A stretch of DNA of 64,000 bases, from contig JBOHUD010000023.1 in NCBI GenBank assembly GCA_050734155.1, positions 84,825-148,824 of the forward strand, in the 5' to 3' direction. This document shows positions 8,344 through 17,969 of the stretch, one piece after another. How positions within the stretch are numbered: position 1 is the stretch's first letter; the number at the start of each line of letters is the position of its first letter. The notes under the pieces were generated by a model. That model did no database searches. It had not been told where the DNA came from and was given only the letters and a program-made list of their open reading frames with translations. Source of the DNA: Aeolococcus sp050734155 (GTDB lineage: Bacteria; Chloroflexota; Dormibacteria; Aeolococcales; Aeolococcaceae). Both the position numbers and the translations under genes were made by a program.

Positions 8344-9483
8344 TCAGTCGCAGCGGCGTGCTCCGTCAGCAGTGGCAACGGTGAACACGCGCGGCACGCC
8401 GTAGCGGTGGCGCGCAAAGGCCGCGCCCACCGCCTCGGCGACCGCGGTGCAGGCATCGTCGGGAACGAGCGCGATGGCGCATCCGCCGAAGCCCGCCCCG
8501 GTCATCCGCGCGCCCCAGGCCCCGGCCGCGCGCGCCGCCTCCACGGCCACGTCCAGCTCTGCCGACGAGACCTGGTGGTCGTCGCGAAGCGACGCATGGC
8601 TCTCCTCGAGCAGACCACCGATGGCCGGCACGTCATCGTGGCGTAGTAGTTCCACGCAGCGCCTCACCCTGTCGTTCTCGGTGAGGACGTGACGCGCGCG
8701 CCGTCGCAGGACACCGTGCAGTCCGAGGTCGACAGCGTCCAGGGTCGCGTCGCGAAGCGAGTGCACGCCAAGGGCGGAGGCCGCGTCTGCAGCCTGCTCA
8801 CGCCGGGCACGGTAGCCGGCGCCGCCTGTGGAGTGCACCACGCCGGTGTCGATGACCAGAAGCGCGGAACCAGCGCTGTCCGGTTGGAACGCGATGAGCT
8901 CGCGGTCAAGGCTCCTGCAATCGAGGAACACGGCGTGGCCGGCACGGCCGGCAAGGACCGCCAGCTGATCCATCACGCCGATCGGGGCGCCCGCGATGGT
9001 GCTCTCCCCCTGCTGGCAGCAGCGGGCCATGTCATCGACCGTCAGGGGCTGTCCGGTGAGCTCGGTGAGGGCAAGCACGGTGGCCACCTCGAGGGCGGCG
9101 CTCGAGGCAAGCCCGCCGCCCAGCGGTATCTCGGAATCGACCACCAGGTCGACGCCGGGGATGGCCACGCCGGTGCGGCGCAGCGCCCAGACCACTCCGA
9201 GGAGCGGTGCGGCCCAGCCCAGCGCTCCCGCGGGGGCGATGTCGTCGAGCGCGATGGCCACCTCAGAGGGCCTCTGCAGCGACAGGCAGCGCACCCGGCC
9301 GTCGTGGCGCAGGCCGGCGGCCACCACCGCAAACCGATCGATGGCGGCCGGCAGGGCCAGGCCCTCGTTGTAGTCGGTGTGGTCACCGATGAGGTTCACC
9401 CGACCGGGTGACATCCACACCCCGCCGGGCGGGTGACCGCTCGCCTCACGGAACGCTGCCACAGCTGCGCTCGGGTCAATCAC
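8344..9483 (-). CDS. galK: Galactokinase
   Basis: A 379-residue GHMP-family kinase that phosphorylates galactose to galactose-1-phosphate (Leloir pathway, cytoplasm). The galactokinase signature GRVNLIGDHTDYNEG lies near residues 27-41, the ATP-binding GHMP loop PLGGGLASSAALEVA near 125-139, and the C-terminal GHMP motif MTGAGFGGCAIALV near 345-358. Length matches bacterial GalK. GTG at 9483 is used; upstream codons are arginine/alanine-rich and unlike the family. No galT or galE is visible in the window. It converges on the cyclic-nucleotide-binding gene with 24 bases between stops. Confidence 0.95.
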   Translation of the reverse strand: MIDPSAAVAAFREASGHPPGGVWMSPGRVNLIGDHTDYNEGLALPAAIDRFAVVAAGLRHDGRVRCLSLQRPSEVAIALDDIAPAGALGWAAPLLGVVWALRRTGVAIPGVDLVVDSEIPLGGGLASSAALEVATVLALTELTGQPLTVDDMARCCQQGESTIAGAPIGVMDQLAVLAGRAGHAVFLDCRSLDRELIAFQPDSAGSALLVIDTGVVHSTGGAGYRARREQAADAASALGVHSLRDATLDAVDLGLHGVLRRRARHVLTENDRVRRCVELLRHDDVPAIGGLLEESHASLRDDHQVSSAELDVAVEAARAAGAWGARMTGAGFGGCAIALVPDDACTAVAEAVGAAFARHRYGVPRVFTVATADGARRCD

Positions 9484-9720
9484 CGCTCCCGCCCCAACCC
9501 GTGGACGGACCGCCCATCGTCCGCCAGCGTGCCGACAGGGTGGGGCGGCGACCCGCATCATCCGTGAGCGGCGGCGACGTGTTTTCGACTCGGTCGGTCA
9601 CCCCCACTCCGCCCCCTCCATCCGGCAGCGCGGCGCACGTCGCGCTGCCGTCTCGTTGTCCTCACCGGGCGCCCGACACGATACAGTCCCCCTCATCCCA
9701 ACTGCCCGAACGCCAAGAGA

Positions 9721-11103
9721 ATGCGCCTCCGCTACCTGATCCCTGCCCTCCTGATCATGTGCGTCGCGGCGGGGGGTGGCATCACCGCGCACGCCGCAGG
9801 CGACCGCAAGAACAGCTTCGGTGACTCCGCCGCGCACCTGCGCGCCCAATGGGATCGCGACCAGGCCGAGGGTGTGCCCGCCGCCAGCCTGGCCCCGCTG
9901 CGCACCGAGCTGAGCAGCAAGCAGCCGGCCTCCGTGTGGTGGTCGCCGAGCTGGCTCAGCGATGATGGTCATGCCCTTCTCGATCGGCTCCAGGCGGAGA
10001 CGCGCTCGGCGTGGACCGCCGCCCTCGACGCGCAGCGGGCGCAGGCCGAGACGGTGATCGGAGAGTGGACCACCTTCGCCACCCAGCAGACCGGCTGGCT
10101 CGGCGGCGATGCCGTGGCCGCGGCCGGGCGGTGGTCCACAGAGCTCGGGGCGGCGTCCACCCCGGCGGCGATCAACGCGCTGATCACGGCCTGGCAGGGA
10201 TTTCTCGCCCAGCAGCACACCGCCGTGGTCGCCGCCCAGCAGGCCAAGCTCGCGGCCGAGCTGCAGTCGGCGGGTGGACCGCAGGCCGTCCTGACCACCG
10301 CGCGCCATCTGGTGGCGGCGGCGGGATCGGCAAACCTCGACGCCGGGAACGTGGCGGCGCTGGCGGCCCAGCTGAATGGCGAGATCTCCGCCAACTCCGC
10401 CGACGCCCTGGTGACCGGCGAGCAGCTGCTCAGCGCCGTCAGCACGCTGCAGTCGCTGGTCAACCTCAACAACCAGGTCGATGGCCAGGTCCGGCCGCTG
10501 ATGCTCAGCGTCGACCAGGCGGAGGCGGAGGCGACGCCCAACGCCGCCGCGCTGGCCGCCCAGGACTCGGCCATCAGCGGCCAGTTCCGCGCCGCCCGCA
10601 CCGCTGCTCAGATCAACGTGGTGGCCGCGGCGGTGACCAGCCTCCAGGGCCAGGTCGCCGCCGAGCTGGCCGCCAACCAGTGCGGTCACGCCGTCGGAGC
10701 CGGCAAGGTGATCACCATCTCGCTGTCGCTCCAGGAGATGGTCTTCTACCAGGACGGCTGCGTTGCCAGGGCCACGCCGGTGACCACCGGACGCCCCCAG
10801 CTGCGCACCCCCACGGGCAGGTTCGCGATCTTCTACAAGACATCACCGTTCACGTTCATCTCGCCCTGGCCACCGAGCTCGCCCTTCTACTACTACCCGA
10901 GCCCGGTGAGCTGGGTGATGGAGTTCGCCGGCGACGGCTACTTCATCCACGACGCTCCCTGGGAGGGAAGTGGCTCCTATGGGCCCGGCGGCGAGGACAA
11001 CCTCTCCGCGGCCAGCCACGGGTGCGTGCACACGCCCACCTCGGTGATGGGGTGGGCATACTCCTGGACCCCGATCGGCACGCCGGTGGTCATCAGCGCC
11101 TGA
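9721..11103 (+). CDS. Secreted L,D-transpeptidase (YkuD), coiled-coil N-terminus
   Basis: A 460-residue exported protein. A signal peptide occupies about residues 1-26 (hydrophobic core ending AHA). A long Ala/Gln-rich, probably coiled-coil region (30-320) precedes a YkuD catalytic domain (about 325-460). The domain shows FIHDAPW and the catalytic SHGCVHTP motif with its nucleophilic cysteine. Such enzymes cross-link peptidoglycan between meso-diaminopimelate residues or attach proteins to it. It is transcribed alone, divergent from galK (about 240 bases between starts). A second, lipoprotein enzyme of the family is encoded at 30307-31545; their N-terminal regions are unrelated. Confidence 0.9.
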   Translation: MRLRYLIPALLIMCVAAGGGITAHAAGDRKNSFGDSAAHLRAQWDRDQAEGVPAASLAPLRTELSSKQPASVWWSPSWLSDDGHALLDRLQAETRSAWTAALDAQRAQAETVIGEWTTFATQQTGWLGGDAVAAAGRWSTELGAASTPAAINALITAWQGFLAQQHTAVVAAQQAKLAAELQSAGGPQAVLTTARHLVAAAGSANLDAGNVAALAAQLNGEISANSADALVTGEQLLSAVSTLQSLVNLNNQVDGQVRPLMLSVDQAEAEATPNAAALAAQDSAISGQFRAARTAAQINVVAAAVTSLQGQVAAELAANQCGHAVGAGKVITISLSLQEMVFYQDGCVARATPVTTGRPQLRTPTGRFAIFYKTSPFTFISPWPPSSPFYYYPSPVSWVMEFAGDGYFIHDAPWEGSGSYGPGGEDNLSAASHGCVHTPTSVMGWAYSWTPIGTPVVISA

Positions 11104-11161
11104 GGCGGGCGGCCGAGCTCGACCGGGCCACGGCCCGCGTGCGAGGCGGCCCCTGCCCCAC

Positions 11162-12226
11162 TCAGAGGTGGGCGCGGTAGAACGACATGATGTTGGCCAG
11201 CACAGCCGCGCGGTTGCGGGTGAACTGGTGGTCGTCACCGGGATACATCCGGTAGTCGACCAGGCTGCTCCCGGCGGCCCGCAGCGCCGCGTAGAGGTGG
11301 TCCGAGAACAGCCTGGGCACCTGGCTGTCGCTCACGTCCAGGTCGATCTGCACGGCCGCGCTGCTGCTGCCCACATAGTTGATCGGCGACGCCGCGTTCC
11401 AGAAGGTGGGATCTGTGCGCGGCGTCCCCCTGGCTGCGATGAGAGACTGCGCCACCTGCTGCTGCACGGGTGGCGGCGCAGCCGTGGGAGTGGGCGTGAC
11501 CGTCGACCAGTTGAAGAAGATGTCGCTCAGCGACCCCACCACCGCGGACATGAACACCACCGCCCTGATGTCGCTGGAGATGACCATGGCGCGCAGCGCC
11601 TCATAGCCGCCGAGGCTGTGGCCGAACAGCCCGATGCGAGTGCGGTCGACGCGCGGGTCGAGCCTCACTGTGCTGATCAGGTTGAGCAGGTCGTACGTGT
11701 ACACCGGTGAGAGGTAGCCGCCCTCGGGCACGCCCTGACTCCGGCCGTGGCCGCGGAAGTCGGGCTTGAGGACCATGTAGCCGGCGCGGGCGAAGGTGGC
11801 GATGAACTGCGCGTACGATCCGTCGTCGGTCCGGTACGTCCGCGGGTCGATGTAGCCATGGCTGACGATGACCACCGGCCATCCCGCCTGCGGCCGTCGG
11901 CCGTCGGGGACGCTCAGCAGCGAGTACTCGGTGAGCCCGTCCGAGACGAACGACACCACGGTGTTGACGTAGCCGCCCTGGTCGCCATCCGATCGCACCG
12001 TGGTCAGCCTGCTCGCCGGGTACGGGCGGGCGCGCATCGCGGCGATGGTGAGCGCTTCCGACGGGGCCGTGTGAATCGGCGGCGACCCAGTCGGCAGGCT
12101 GATCGTCGGCGTGGCGTGCGAGGCCGGAGCCGGGTTCCGCGCCGGCGTGGCGAGTCGTGAGAGGCCGAACGCCGCGGCCGCAACGACCAACACGCCCGCC
12201 CCGAGCCGAGCGCTGCGTGGTGTCAT
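11162..12226 (-). CDS. Exported alpha/beta hydrolase (S9/dienelactone-hydrolase-like)
   Basis: A 354-residue protein with an N-terminal hydrophobic segment (residues about 8-26, signal peptide or anchor) and an alpha/beta-hydrolase domain. The nucleophile elbow is GLFGHSLGGYEAL; a candidate acid Asp is in LDVSDSQVPRLF and the catalytic His in YPGDDHQF. PDFRGHGRSQG is typical of the fold. Secreted relatives act as peptidases, esterases or lipases; the substrate here cannot be read. It converges on the L,D-transpeptidase with about 58 bases between stops, and lies just downstream of a polytopic membrane protein on the same strand. Confidence 0.87.
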   Translation of the reverse strand: MTPRSARLGAGVLVVAAAAFGLSRLATPARNPAPASHATPTISLPTGSPPIHTAPSEALTIAAMRARPYPASRLTTVRSDGDQGGYVNTVVSFVSDGLTEYSLLSVPDGRRPQAGWPVVIVSHGYIDPRTYRTDDGSYAQFIATFARAGYMVLKPDFRGHGRSQGVPEGGYLSPVYTYDLLNLISTVRLDPRVDRTRIGLFGHSLGGYEALRAMVISSDIRAVVFMSAVVGSLSDIFFNWSTVTPTPTAAPPPVQQQVAQSLIAARGTPRTDPTFWNAASPINYVGSSSAAVQIDLDVSDSQVPRLFSDHLYAALRAAGSSLVDYRMYPGDDHQFTRNRAAVLANIMSFYRAHL

Positions 12227-12279
12227 CGCGTCTCAGCATACGCAGGGCACGTGCAGTGGGGTTGGCAGGTGCCGGCTGC

Positions 12280-13830
12280 TCAGCTGCGCACGTAGATGAC
12301 CGCGACCGGGTCGGAGTGCACCAGGTGCCAGTCGGGCTGGACGGCCAGCGCGGAGGTGAGCGGCATGTCCGGCTCGAACACCACGTAGTCGACCCTCCAG
12401 CTGTTGAGGATGCTCAGCCAGTCATGGTGCAGGTTCACCACGTCCACGTACTCGTTCATGATCGTGTCGCCCATGAGGTCGGCCTCACCGAAGAGCCAGA
12501 CGCGGCGCGACTGCTGCGGGTAGAAGCGGTAGATCATGTAACCGCCCCATGCGTAGTCGGTGAACATTCGCGTGCCGGTGCCCGGGTGGGCGTCGAGGTA
12601 GTCGGCCGCACGCGACGGGTAGTTGTCGATGGTGCTGGCCGCCTGGTGGGCGAGCAGCGAGCGCAGCGCCACCAGCACCACCACGGTGACGACCACCGTC
12701 GCCCCGGCCACGGCGCGGAGCAGCTGCCGTGAGGAGATGCGCAGTCGCGAGCCAGGCCCCGACCACCGTGTGCCCAGGGCGGAGAGCGAAGGTCCCCACG
12801 TCCAGGCCAGCAGCGGCGTCGCCGTGGCCACGAAGATGGCGATGTGACGCACCGACTGGAGGGCGAGCAGCAGGCCGGCGACGGCCACCACCACGCTGAA
12901 CACGCTGGGACGCGCACGCCGCAGGGCCAGTCCGATCACCAGCAGGATCAGCATCGCCTCGAAGCCGCGCATCTCCCAGCTGTGGAAGTCAGGTGACTGC
13001 CACTCGCGGATGAACGCCTGCTGCACCGCGCTGGTCTGGGTGCGCCACGCGTACACGTACAGCGAGATGCCATGGGGGTTGAGCAAACCTGTCAGCGCTG
13101 ACGCAACCGACAGCAGGGCGATGCGGCCGGATCGCGTCAGCGCCTCGCGATTGGCGCGGTCCACCAGCCAGGCGACCAGCTCCACCGCCACCGCGATGCC
13201 GAGAAACAGGTAGGCGATCACGAAGCCGCCATGGAAGTTCGCCCAGGCGATCATGATCAGCGGCATCGCGTACAGGCCACGGTGCCCGGTGGCGAGGTAC
13301 CGCTCGATCAGGCACAGCTCCACGCAGACCAGCGCGAACGTGATCATCTGCGGCCGCGGTCCCCACACCGCCACCCCCGCCAGCGCGGCCAGGGCCAGCG
13401 CCGCCGCGGTGGCCACGAACTGGGTGGGGCGCAGGCTGATGCGCCGCAGGACGAACCAGAAGCCAGCCCAGGTGATGGCCCCGAAGCCGAGGCTCACCGC
13501 CAGCTGGCCGCCCACCTTGCCGAGTCCGTACATGAGCAGCTCGGCAAGGTACTCGTGGTCGGTCCACTGGTGGCTGGGCACGGTGTAGGTGTAGAGGTCG
13601 TGCGCGGGCAGCGCGTGGTGGTCGAGGATCCATCGCGCGGTGACGATGTGCCACCAGTAGTCGGCGTCACCGACGCGGCGCACCACCAGCGGCAGCATGC
13701 CGATCATCACCACCAGCACGGCGAAGCTGCCGACGCTCCAGCTCGTCCGCCACCGTGGTGGCCGGCGCTGAGCCACGCTCACCGACGCCTCGGTCACGGC
13801 GTCCAGCTGGGGGCTGTCCGGGGTGTGCAA
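12280..13830 (-). CDS. Polytopic membrane protein, GT-C glycosyltransferase-like
   Basis: A 516-residue protein with about ten transmembrane segments. The first extracytoplasmic loop, just after membrane segment 1, carries an acidic/aromatic stretch (GDADYWWHI, then DLYTYTVPSHQWTDHEYLAE), the arrangement seen in GT-C type lipid-linked sugar transferases. The C-terminal ~120 residues are soluble and end in a short beta-rich domain. No specific family is recognised. The longest frame starts at a TTG with no clear ribosome site; a GTG 11 codons inside is an alternative. It is divergent from hisC, sharing a short (about 86-base) upstream region. Confidence 0.7.
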   Translation of the reverse strand: MHTPDSPQLDAVTEASVSVAQRRPPRWRTSWSVGSFAVLVVMIGMLPLVVRRVGDADYWWHIVTARWILDHHALPAHDLYTYTVPSHQWTDHEYLAELLMYGLGKVGGQLAVSLGFGAITWAGFWFVLRRISLRPTQFVATAAALALAALAGVAVWGPRPQMITFALVCVELCLIERYLATGHRGLYAMPLIMIAWANFHGGFVIAYLFLGIAVAVELVAWLVDRANREALTRSGRIALLSVASALTGLLNPHGISLYVYAWRTQTSAVQQAFIREWQSPDFHSWEMRGFEAMLILLVIGLALRRARPSVFSVVVAVAGLLLALQSVRHIAIFVATATPLLAWTWGPSLSALGTRWSGPGSRLRISSRQLLRAVAGATVVVTVVVLVALRSLLAHQAASTIDNYPSRAADYLDAHPGTGTRMFTDYAWGGYMIYRFYPQQSRRVWLFGEADLMGDTIMNEYVDVVNLHHDWLSILNSWRVDYVVFEPDMPLTSALAVQPDWHLVHSDPVAVIYVRS

Positions 13831-13916
13831 AGTCGCGCGAGGATACCGCGGATGAGTGCTCGCGGCAGCACCTCGTACACTCCGCCGATGACAGCCGGCA
13901 AGTGGCGCCTGACACC

Positions 13917-14948
13917 ATGTCGCGCTTCCTGAGGCCCTCGCTGGGCGCCGGGTTCGGCTACGTCCCCGGTGAGCAGCCGGCTGACTCGGCGGGGTGGATC
14001 AAGCTCAACACCAACGAATCGGCCATGCCACCGTCCCCGCAGGTGGCGCCGGCGCTCAGCGCCGCGGCCGCGGATCTCAACCGCTATCCGAGCCCGGCCG
14101 GCGAGCCGCTGCGCTCTGCGCTGGCCGAGCATCACGGCGTCGACCCTGCCCGGGTGATCGTCGGCAACGGTGCCGATGCCCTCATCAGCGACTGCCTCCG
14201 CGCCTTCTGTGAGCCCGGCTCGACTGTGGTGATCACCGAGCCCACGTACTCGCTGCTCACGGTGGCGGCGCGGCTCCACGGGTTGGCCACCCGGGCCATG
14301 CCCCTGGAGGCGACCGGCCGCCTCCCCGAGAGATTCGCCACCGTGGCGGCGCCGCTGCGCATCGTGGTCAACCCCAACACGCCGACCGGGACCTGGCGCG
14401 AGCCGGAGGAGCTGGCCGCCGCGCTGAGCAGCGCGCCCGGGGTGGTGGTCATTGACGAGGCCTACTGTGATTTCGCCCCCCGCTCCTGCATCCCCCTGCT
14501 CGCCGAGAATCCCGCCTGGCTGGTGCTGCGCACCTTCTCGAAGTCGTACGCGCTCGCCGGCCTGCGCGTCGGCTACGCGATCGGTTCGTCCGAGCTGATC
14601 GCCGATCTGCGCGCGGCCGGCGAGTCCTACCCGGTCGATCGCTGCGCGCTGGCTGGGGCTCACGCCGCCCTGGACGACGCCGCCCACCACGGCCGGCTCG
14701 TGGAGGGGGTGCTGTCCCAACGCCACCTGCTCAGCGCGGCCCTGACCGGGCGCGGCTGGCGGGTCATCCCCTCCCACGCCAACTTCGTCTCTGCCCGGCC
14801 CCCCGCCGGCACCGCCAGGGAGGCGGCATCCAGGCTGCGCGAGAGCCGGGTGCTGGTGCGCTGCTTCAACGGCGACGACGGCGGCCTGCTGCGGATCACG
14901 GTGGGGTCCCCGGCGGACACCGACGCTCTCCTCGCGGTGCTGCCGTGA
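13917..14948 (+). CDS. hisC: Histidinol-phosphate aminotransferase
   Basis: A 343-residue fold-type I PLP enzyme that converts imidazole-acetol phosphate plus glutamate to histidinol phosphate (histidine pathway). Visible motifs are IKLNTNESAMPPSP near the N-terminus, VVNPNTPTG, the PLP-contacting VIDEAYCDFAPR, and RTFSKSYALAGLRVGY with the Schiff-base lysine. Length fits the family. The ATG at 13917 is used; the frame is open further upstream but that part overlaps the divergent promoter region. It is the first gene of the histidine operon, 34 bases before the next gene. Confidence 0.95.
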   Translation: MSRFLRPSLGAGFGYVPGEQPADSAGWIKLNTNESAMPPSPQVAPALSAAAADLNRYPSPAGEPLRSALAEHHGVDPARVIVGNGADALISDCLRAFCEPGSTVVITEPTYSLLTVAARLHGLATRAMPLEATGRLPERFATVAAPLRIVVNPNTPTGTWREPEELAAALSSAPGVVVIDEAYCDFAPRSCIPLLAENPAWLVLRTFSKSYALAGLRVGYAIGSSELIADLRAAGESYPVDRCALAGAHAALDDAAHHGRLVEGVLSQRHLLSAALTGRGWRVIPSHANFVSARPPAGTAREAASRLRESRVLVRCFNGDDGGLLRITVGSPADTDALLAVLP

Positions 14949-14982
14949 GGGGCGCGGCCAGGGCGTCCGTACACTGTCGCCA

Positions 14983-16635
14983 ATGAGGTCCAGCGCCGCT
15001 GCAGCACGACCGGGCGGATTCGGTGACTGGCTCCCCGGCGCCGCGGCCGCCCGGCGCGCAGTCACGGCCGCGCTCGTGGACACCTTCGAGTCGGCGGGGT
15101 TCGAGCTGATCGACACCCCCGCCGTCGAGTACGCCTCCACCCTGGAGCGCGGGCTCGGAGCGGACGCGCAGAGCGAGCTCTTCCGCTTCATGGACGCCGA
15201 CGGCGCCATGCTCGCGCTGGTGGGGGAGCGCACCGTCAGCGTGGCCCGCACCGTCGCCACCCACCTCCGCCGGGGCCCATTCCCGCTGCGGCTCTGCTAC
15301 GCGGGCCCAGTGGTCCGCAATCGCGCCCTGCTCGGCGGGCGACGGCGCGAGACCGTGCAGGCCGGCTGCGAGCTGGTCGGCGACGCCGCGCTCGGGGCCG
15401 ACGCCGAGTGCATCGCGCTGGCCATCGCCGCCGTCGACGCCGCCGGGGTGCCGGACATCCAGGTGGACGTGGGCCACGCCGACTTCCTTCCCTCGCTGCT
15501 GGCGGGGGCCGGGATCGATGACGCCAGCCGCGCCGAGATCGTCAGCGCGCTGGCGGCCCGCGACCTCGTGGCGGTGGAGAGCCACCTGGCCGGGACAGCG
15601 CTGGGAGCCGCGGAGCACGCGCTGCTGCTCCGCTTTCCCGCGCTCCGCGGCGGGCGCGAGCTCCTCGAGCAGGCCCGCGCCGGGCTGCGCGCCGAGCGCC
15701 CGCTGCGCGCCCTCGCCGAGCTGGCGCAGCTGTGGGAGCTACTGGCCGCCCGCCGCCTCGGCGATCGCGTCCACCTCGACCTCGGGGCGGTGCGCGACTG
15801 GACCTACTACACCGGGCCCACCTTCGAGCTGTTCAGCGGCGACCTGGGCTTTCCGCTGGGTGCGGGCGGTCGCTACGACTCGCTGCTGGAGCGCTTCGGA
15901 CTGCCCCAGCCGGCCACCGGGTTCGTGGTGCACGCCGACCGCTGCCACGATGCCATCGCTCGCCGAGCCGAGGCCACGGCGGCCAGGCGCGGCGCCGGGC
16001 TGCGGATCGCGCTGCCCACCGGGGTGCTCTTCGCGGCCGCCTGCTCGCTGCTTCGCGAGTCGGGGGTGGCCCCCGATCTCCGCCCGGAATCGTTCCAGCG
16101 GCGTCTGCAGCTCAGCGCCGGGGACCACGAGGTGATCACCGTCCGGCCCACCGACGTCCCCGTCTACGTCGAGATGGGGGCATGCGATTGCGGGATCGTG
16201 GGCAAGGACGTGCTCTGGGAGTCGCGGCGCGAGCTGTACGAGATCGCCGATCTCGGCTTCGGGCACTGCCGCCTGGTGCTCGCCGCCCCCGAGGGGTCGG
16301 CCCTGGCGGGGGACAACTGGCCGCAGTCGATGCGAATCGCCACCAAGTACCCCAGGGCGGCGCGCCACCACCTCGCCGGCCGCGGCGACGGCGCCGAGCT
16401 GATCAGGCTGCACGGGTCGGTGGAGCTGGCTCCTTCCGCCGGCCTCGCCGACGCCATCGTGGACCTCGTCGCCAGCGGCGCCACACTGCGGGCCAACCGC
16501 CTCTGCGAGGTGGCCACGCTGGGCCAGTCGACGGCACGCCTGGTCGTGAACGTGGCCTCGATGAAGACGCGCTGCGCCGCGGTCACCGAGCTCGCCACCA
16601 CGCTGCGACGCCGAGTCGAGGAGCTGCGCGGGTGA
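14983..16635 (+). CDS. hisZG: Fused HisZ-HisG ATP phosphoribosyltransferase
   Basis: A single 550-codon frame. Residues about 1-325 are HisZ, the histidyl-tRNA-synthetase-like regulatory subunit (FRFMDADGAMLALVGERT; RRRETVQAGCELVGD; GAGGRYDSLLERFG). From about residue 336 it is short-form HisG, the catalytic subunit for the first step of histidine synthesis (GLRIALPTGVLF; RPTDVPVYVEMGACDCGIVG; ATLGQSTARLVVN). Short HisG normally needs a separate HisZ for activity and histidine feedback, so here both are covalently joined in one chain. No stop or frameshift is visible at the junction. The stop overlaps the hisD GTG by 4 bases. Confidence 0.93.
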   Translation: MRSSAAAARPGGFGDWLPGAAAARRAVTAALVDTFESAGFELIDTPAVEYASTLERGLGADAQSELFRFMDADGAMLALVGERTVSVARTVATHLRRGPFPLRLCYAGPVVRNRALLGGRRRETVQAGCELVGDAALGADAECIALAIAAVDAAGVPDIQVDVGHADFLPSLLAGAGIDDASRAEIVSALAARDLVAVESHLAGTALGAAEHALLLRFPALRGGRELLEQARAGLRAERPLRALAELAQLWELLAARRLGDRVHLDLGAVRDWTYYTGPTFELFSGDLGFPLGAGGRYDSLLERFGLPQPATGFVVHADRCHDAIARRAEATAARRGAGLRIALPTGVLFAAACSLLRESGVAPDLRPESFQRRLQLSAGDHEVITVRPTDVPVYVEMGACDCGIVGKDVLWESRRELYEIADLGFGHCRLVLAAPEGSALAGDNWPQSMRIATKYPRAARHHLAGRGDGAELIRLHGSVELAPSAGLADAIVDLVASGATLRANRLCEVATLGQSTARLVVNVASMKTRCAAVTELATTLRRRVEELRG

Positions 16636-17969
16636 GCGCGCTGCCCCTGCTCGCGCTCGAGGATTGGCTGGCCCGCGCCGGTGGGGCGGAACGCCGCTTC
16701 TCTGTCCCCGAGCCGGACAGCGCGACGGCCGAGCGTCTGCACAGCCTTTTCGGGCGCTCCATCTCCGCCGTCGACGCCGTTCGCGCCATCGTGGCCGACG
16801 TTCAGCAGCGCGGCGACGCGGCGGTCGGCGACTGGACGGAGCGCATCGATGGGCGTCACGTCGAGACGGCCCGGGCGGATCCGGCCTGGATGGCGCGCTG
16901 CTGGAGCTCGCTCGAGGCGCCTCTGCGCAACGCCCTGGCCGCCGCCGCCGAGCGCATCCGCACCTTCCACGACCTCCAGGTGGACGGGCGCCTTCGTGGC
17001 GTCCCCGACCTCTGCCTCCGGCCCGAGGCGCTGCGCCGCGTCGGCTGCTACGTTCCCGGCGGTCGTGCCGCCTATCCCAGCACCGTCCTGATGAGCGTCA
17101 TCCCCGCCCAGGCGGCCGGGGTGCCGTCGATCACGCTCACCAGCCCGCCGACACCTCAGGGCGGAGTCCACCCCCTGGTCGCGGCCGCCGCGCACCTGCT
17201 CGGGATCGATGAGGTCCACGCTGTCGGCGGCGCCCAGGCGATCGCCGCGATGGCCTACGGGACGGCCACGATCGCCGCGGTCGACAAGGTGGTGGGCCCG
17301 GGCAACCTGTTCGTCACCCTGGCCAAGCGCGAGGTGTTCGGGGCGGTTGGCGTCGACCAGCTGGCCGGCCCCAGCGAGATCATGGTGATCGCCTCCGAGG
17401 ACGCCGATCCCGGCCACATCGCCGCCGACCTGATCTCCCAGCTGGAGCACGACCCGCTGGCCTGGGCGGTGTGCGTCACCGACTCGCGCGCCCTGGCCGG
17501 CTCGGTCCAGGCGGCGTTCGAGCGCGCCTCGCCGGCGGCGGTTCGCACCGGGATCATCGCCGAGTCGGCGGGGCGGCACGGGGCGGTTGTCGTCGTCGAC
17601 CGGCTGGAGCAGGCGCTGCCGGTGGCGTCGGCGTTCGCGCCCGAGCACCTCTCGCTCCAGGGCACCGCGGCAGAGGCGCTGCGCGACCGGGTGCGCGGTG
17701 CCGGCGCGGTGTTCTGCGGCCCGCTTTCGCCGGTGTCGATCGGGGACTACGTCGCCGGTCCCAACCACACCCTGCCCACCCAGGGAGCGGCCCGCTACCG
17801 TGGCCCGCTGTCGGTGATGGACTTCGTGCGCTGGCCGTCGGTGGTCGAGCTGAGCGCCGACGAGTTCGCCGCTCTCGCCCCGGTGGCCTGCGTGCTGGCC
17901 ACCGCGGAGGGGCTGCACGGCCACGAGCAGGCGATCCGGCTGCGGATGCGAGGCCCTGGCGGTGACTGA
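16632..17969 (+). CDS. hisD: Histidinol dehydrogenase
   Basis: A 445-residue zinc enzyme that oxidises histidinol to histidine in two NAD-dependent steps, the last reactions of the pathway. Motifs: VGCYVPGGRAAYPSTV, VDKVVGPGNLFV, FGAVGVDQLAGPSE, and the zinc/catalytic stretches SQLEHDPLAWA, FAPEHLSLQG and GPNHTLPTQG. Length is normal. The GTG at 16632 overlaps the hisZG stop (GTGA), indicating coupling; the same frame extends upstream through hisZG but that extension is not HisD-like. Confidence 0.96.
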   Translation: MSALPLLALEDWLARAGGAERRFSVPEPDSATAERLHSLFGRSISAVDAVRAIVADVQQRGDAAVGDWTERIDGRHVETARADPAWMARCWSSLEAPLRNALAAAAERIRTFHDLQVDGRLRGVPDLCLRPEALRRVGCYVPGGRAAYPSTVLMSVIPAQAAGVPSITLTSPPTPQGGVHPLVAAAAHLLGIDEVHAVGGAQAIAAMAYGTATIAAVDKVVGPGNLFVTLAKREVFGAVGVDQLAGPSEIMVIASEDADPGHIAADLISQLEHDPLAWAVCVTDSRALAGSVQAAFERASPAAVRTGIIAESAGRHGAVVVVDRLEQALPVASAFAPEHLSLQGTAAEALRDRVRGAGAVFCGPLSPVSIGDYVAGPNHTLPTQGAARYRGPLSVMDFVRWPSVVELSADEFAALAPVACVLATAEGLHGHEQAIRLRMRGPGGD

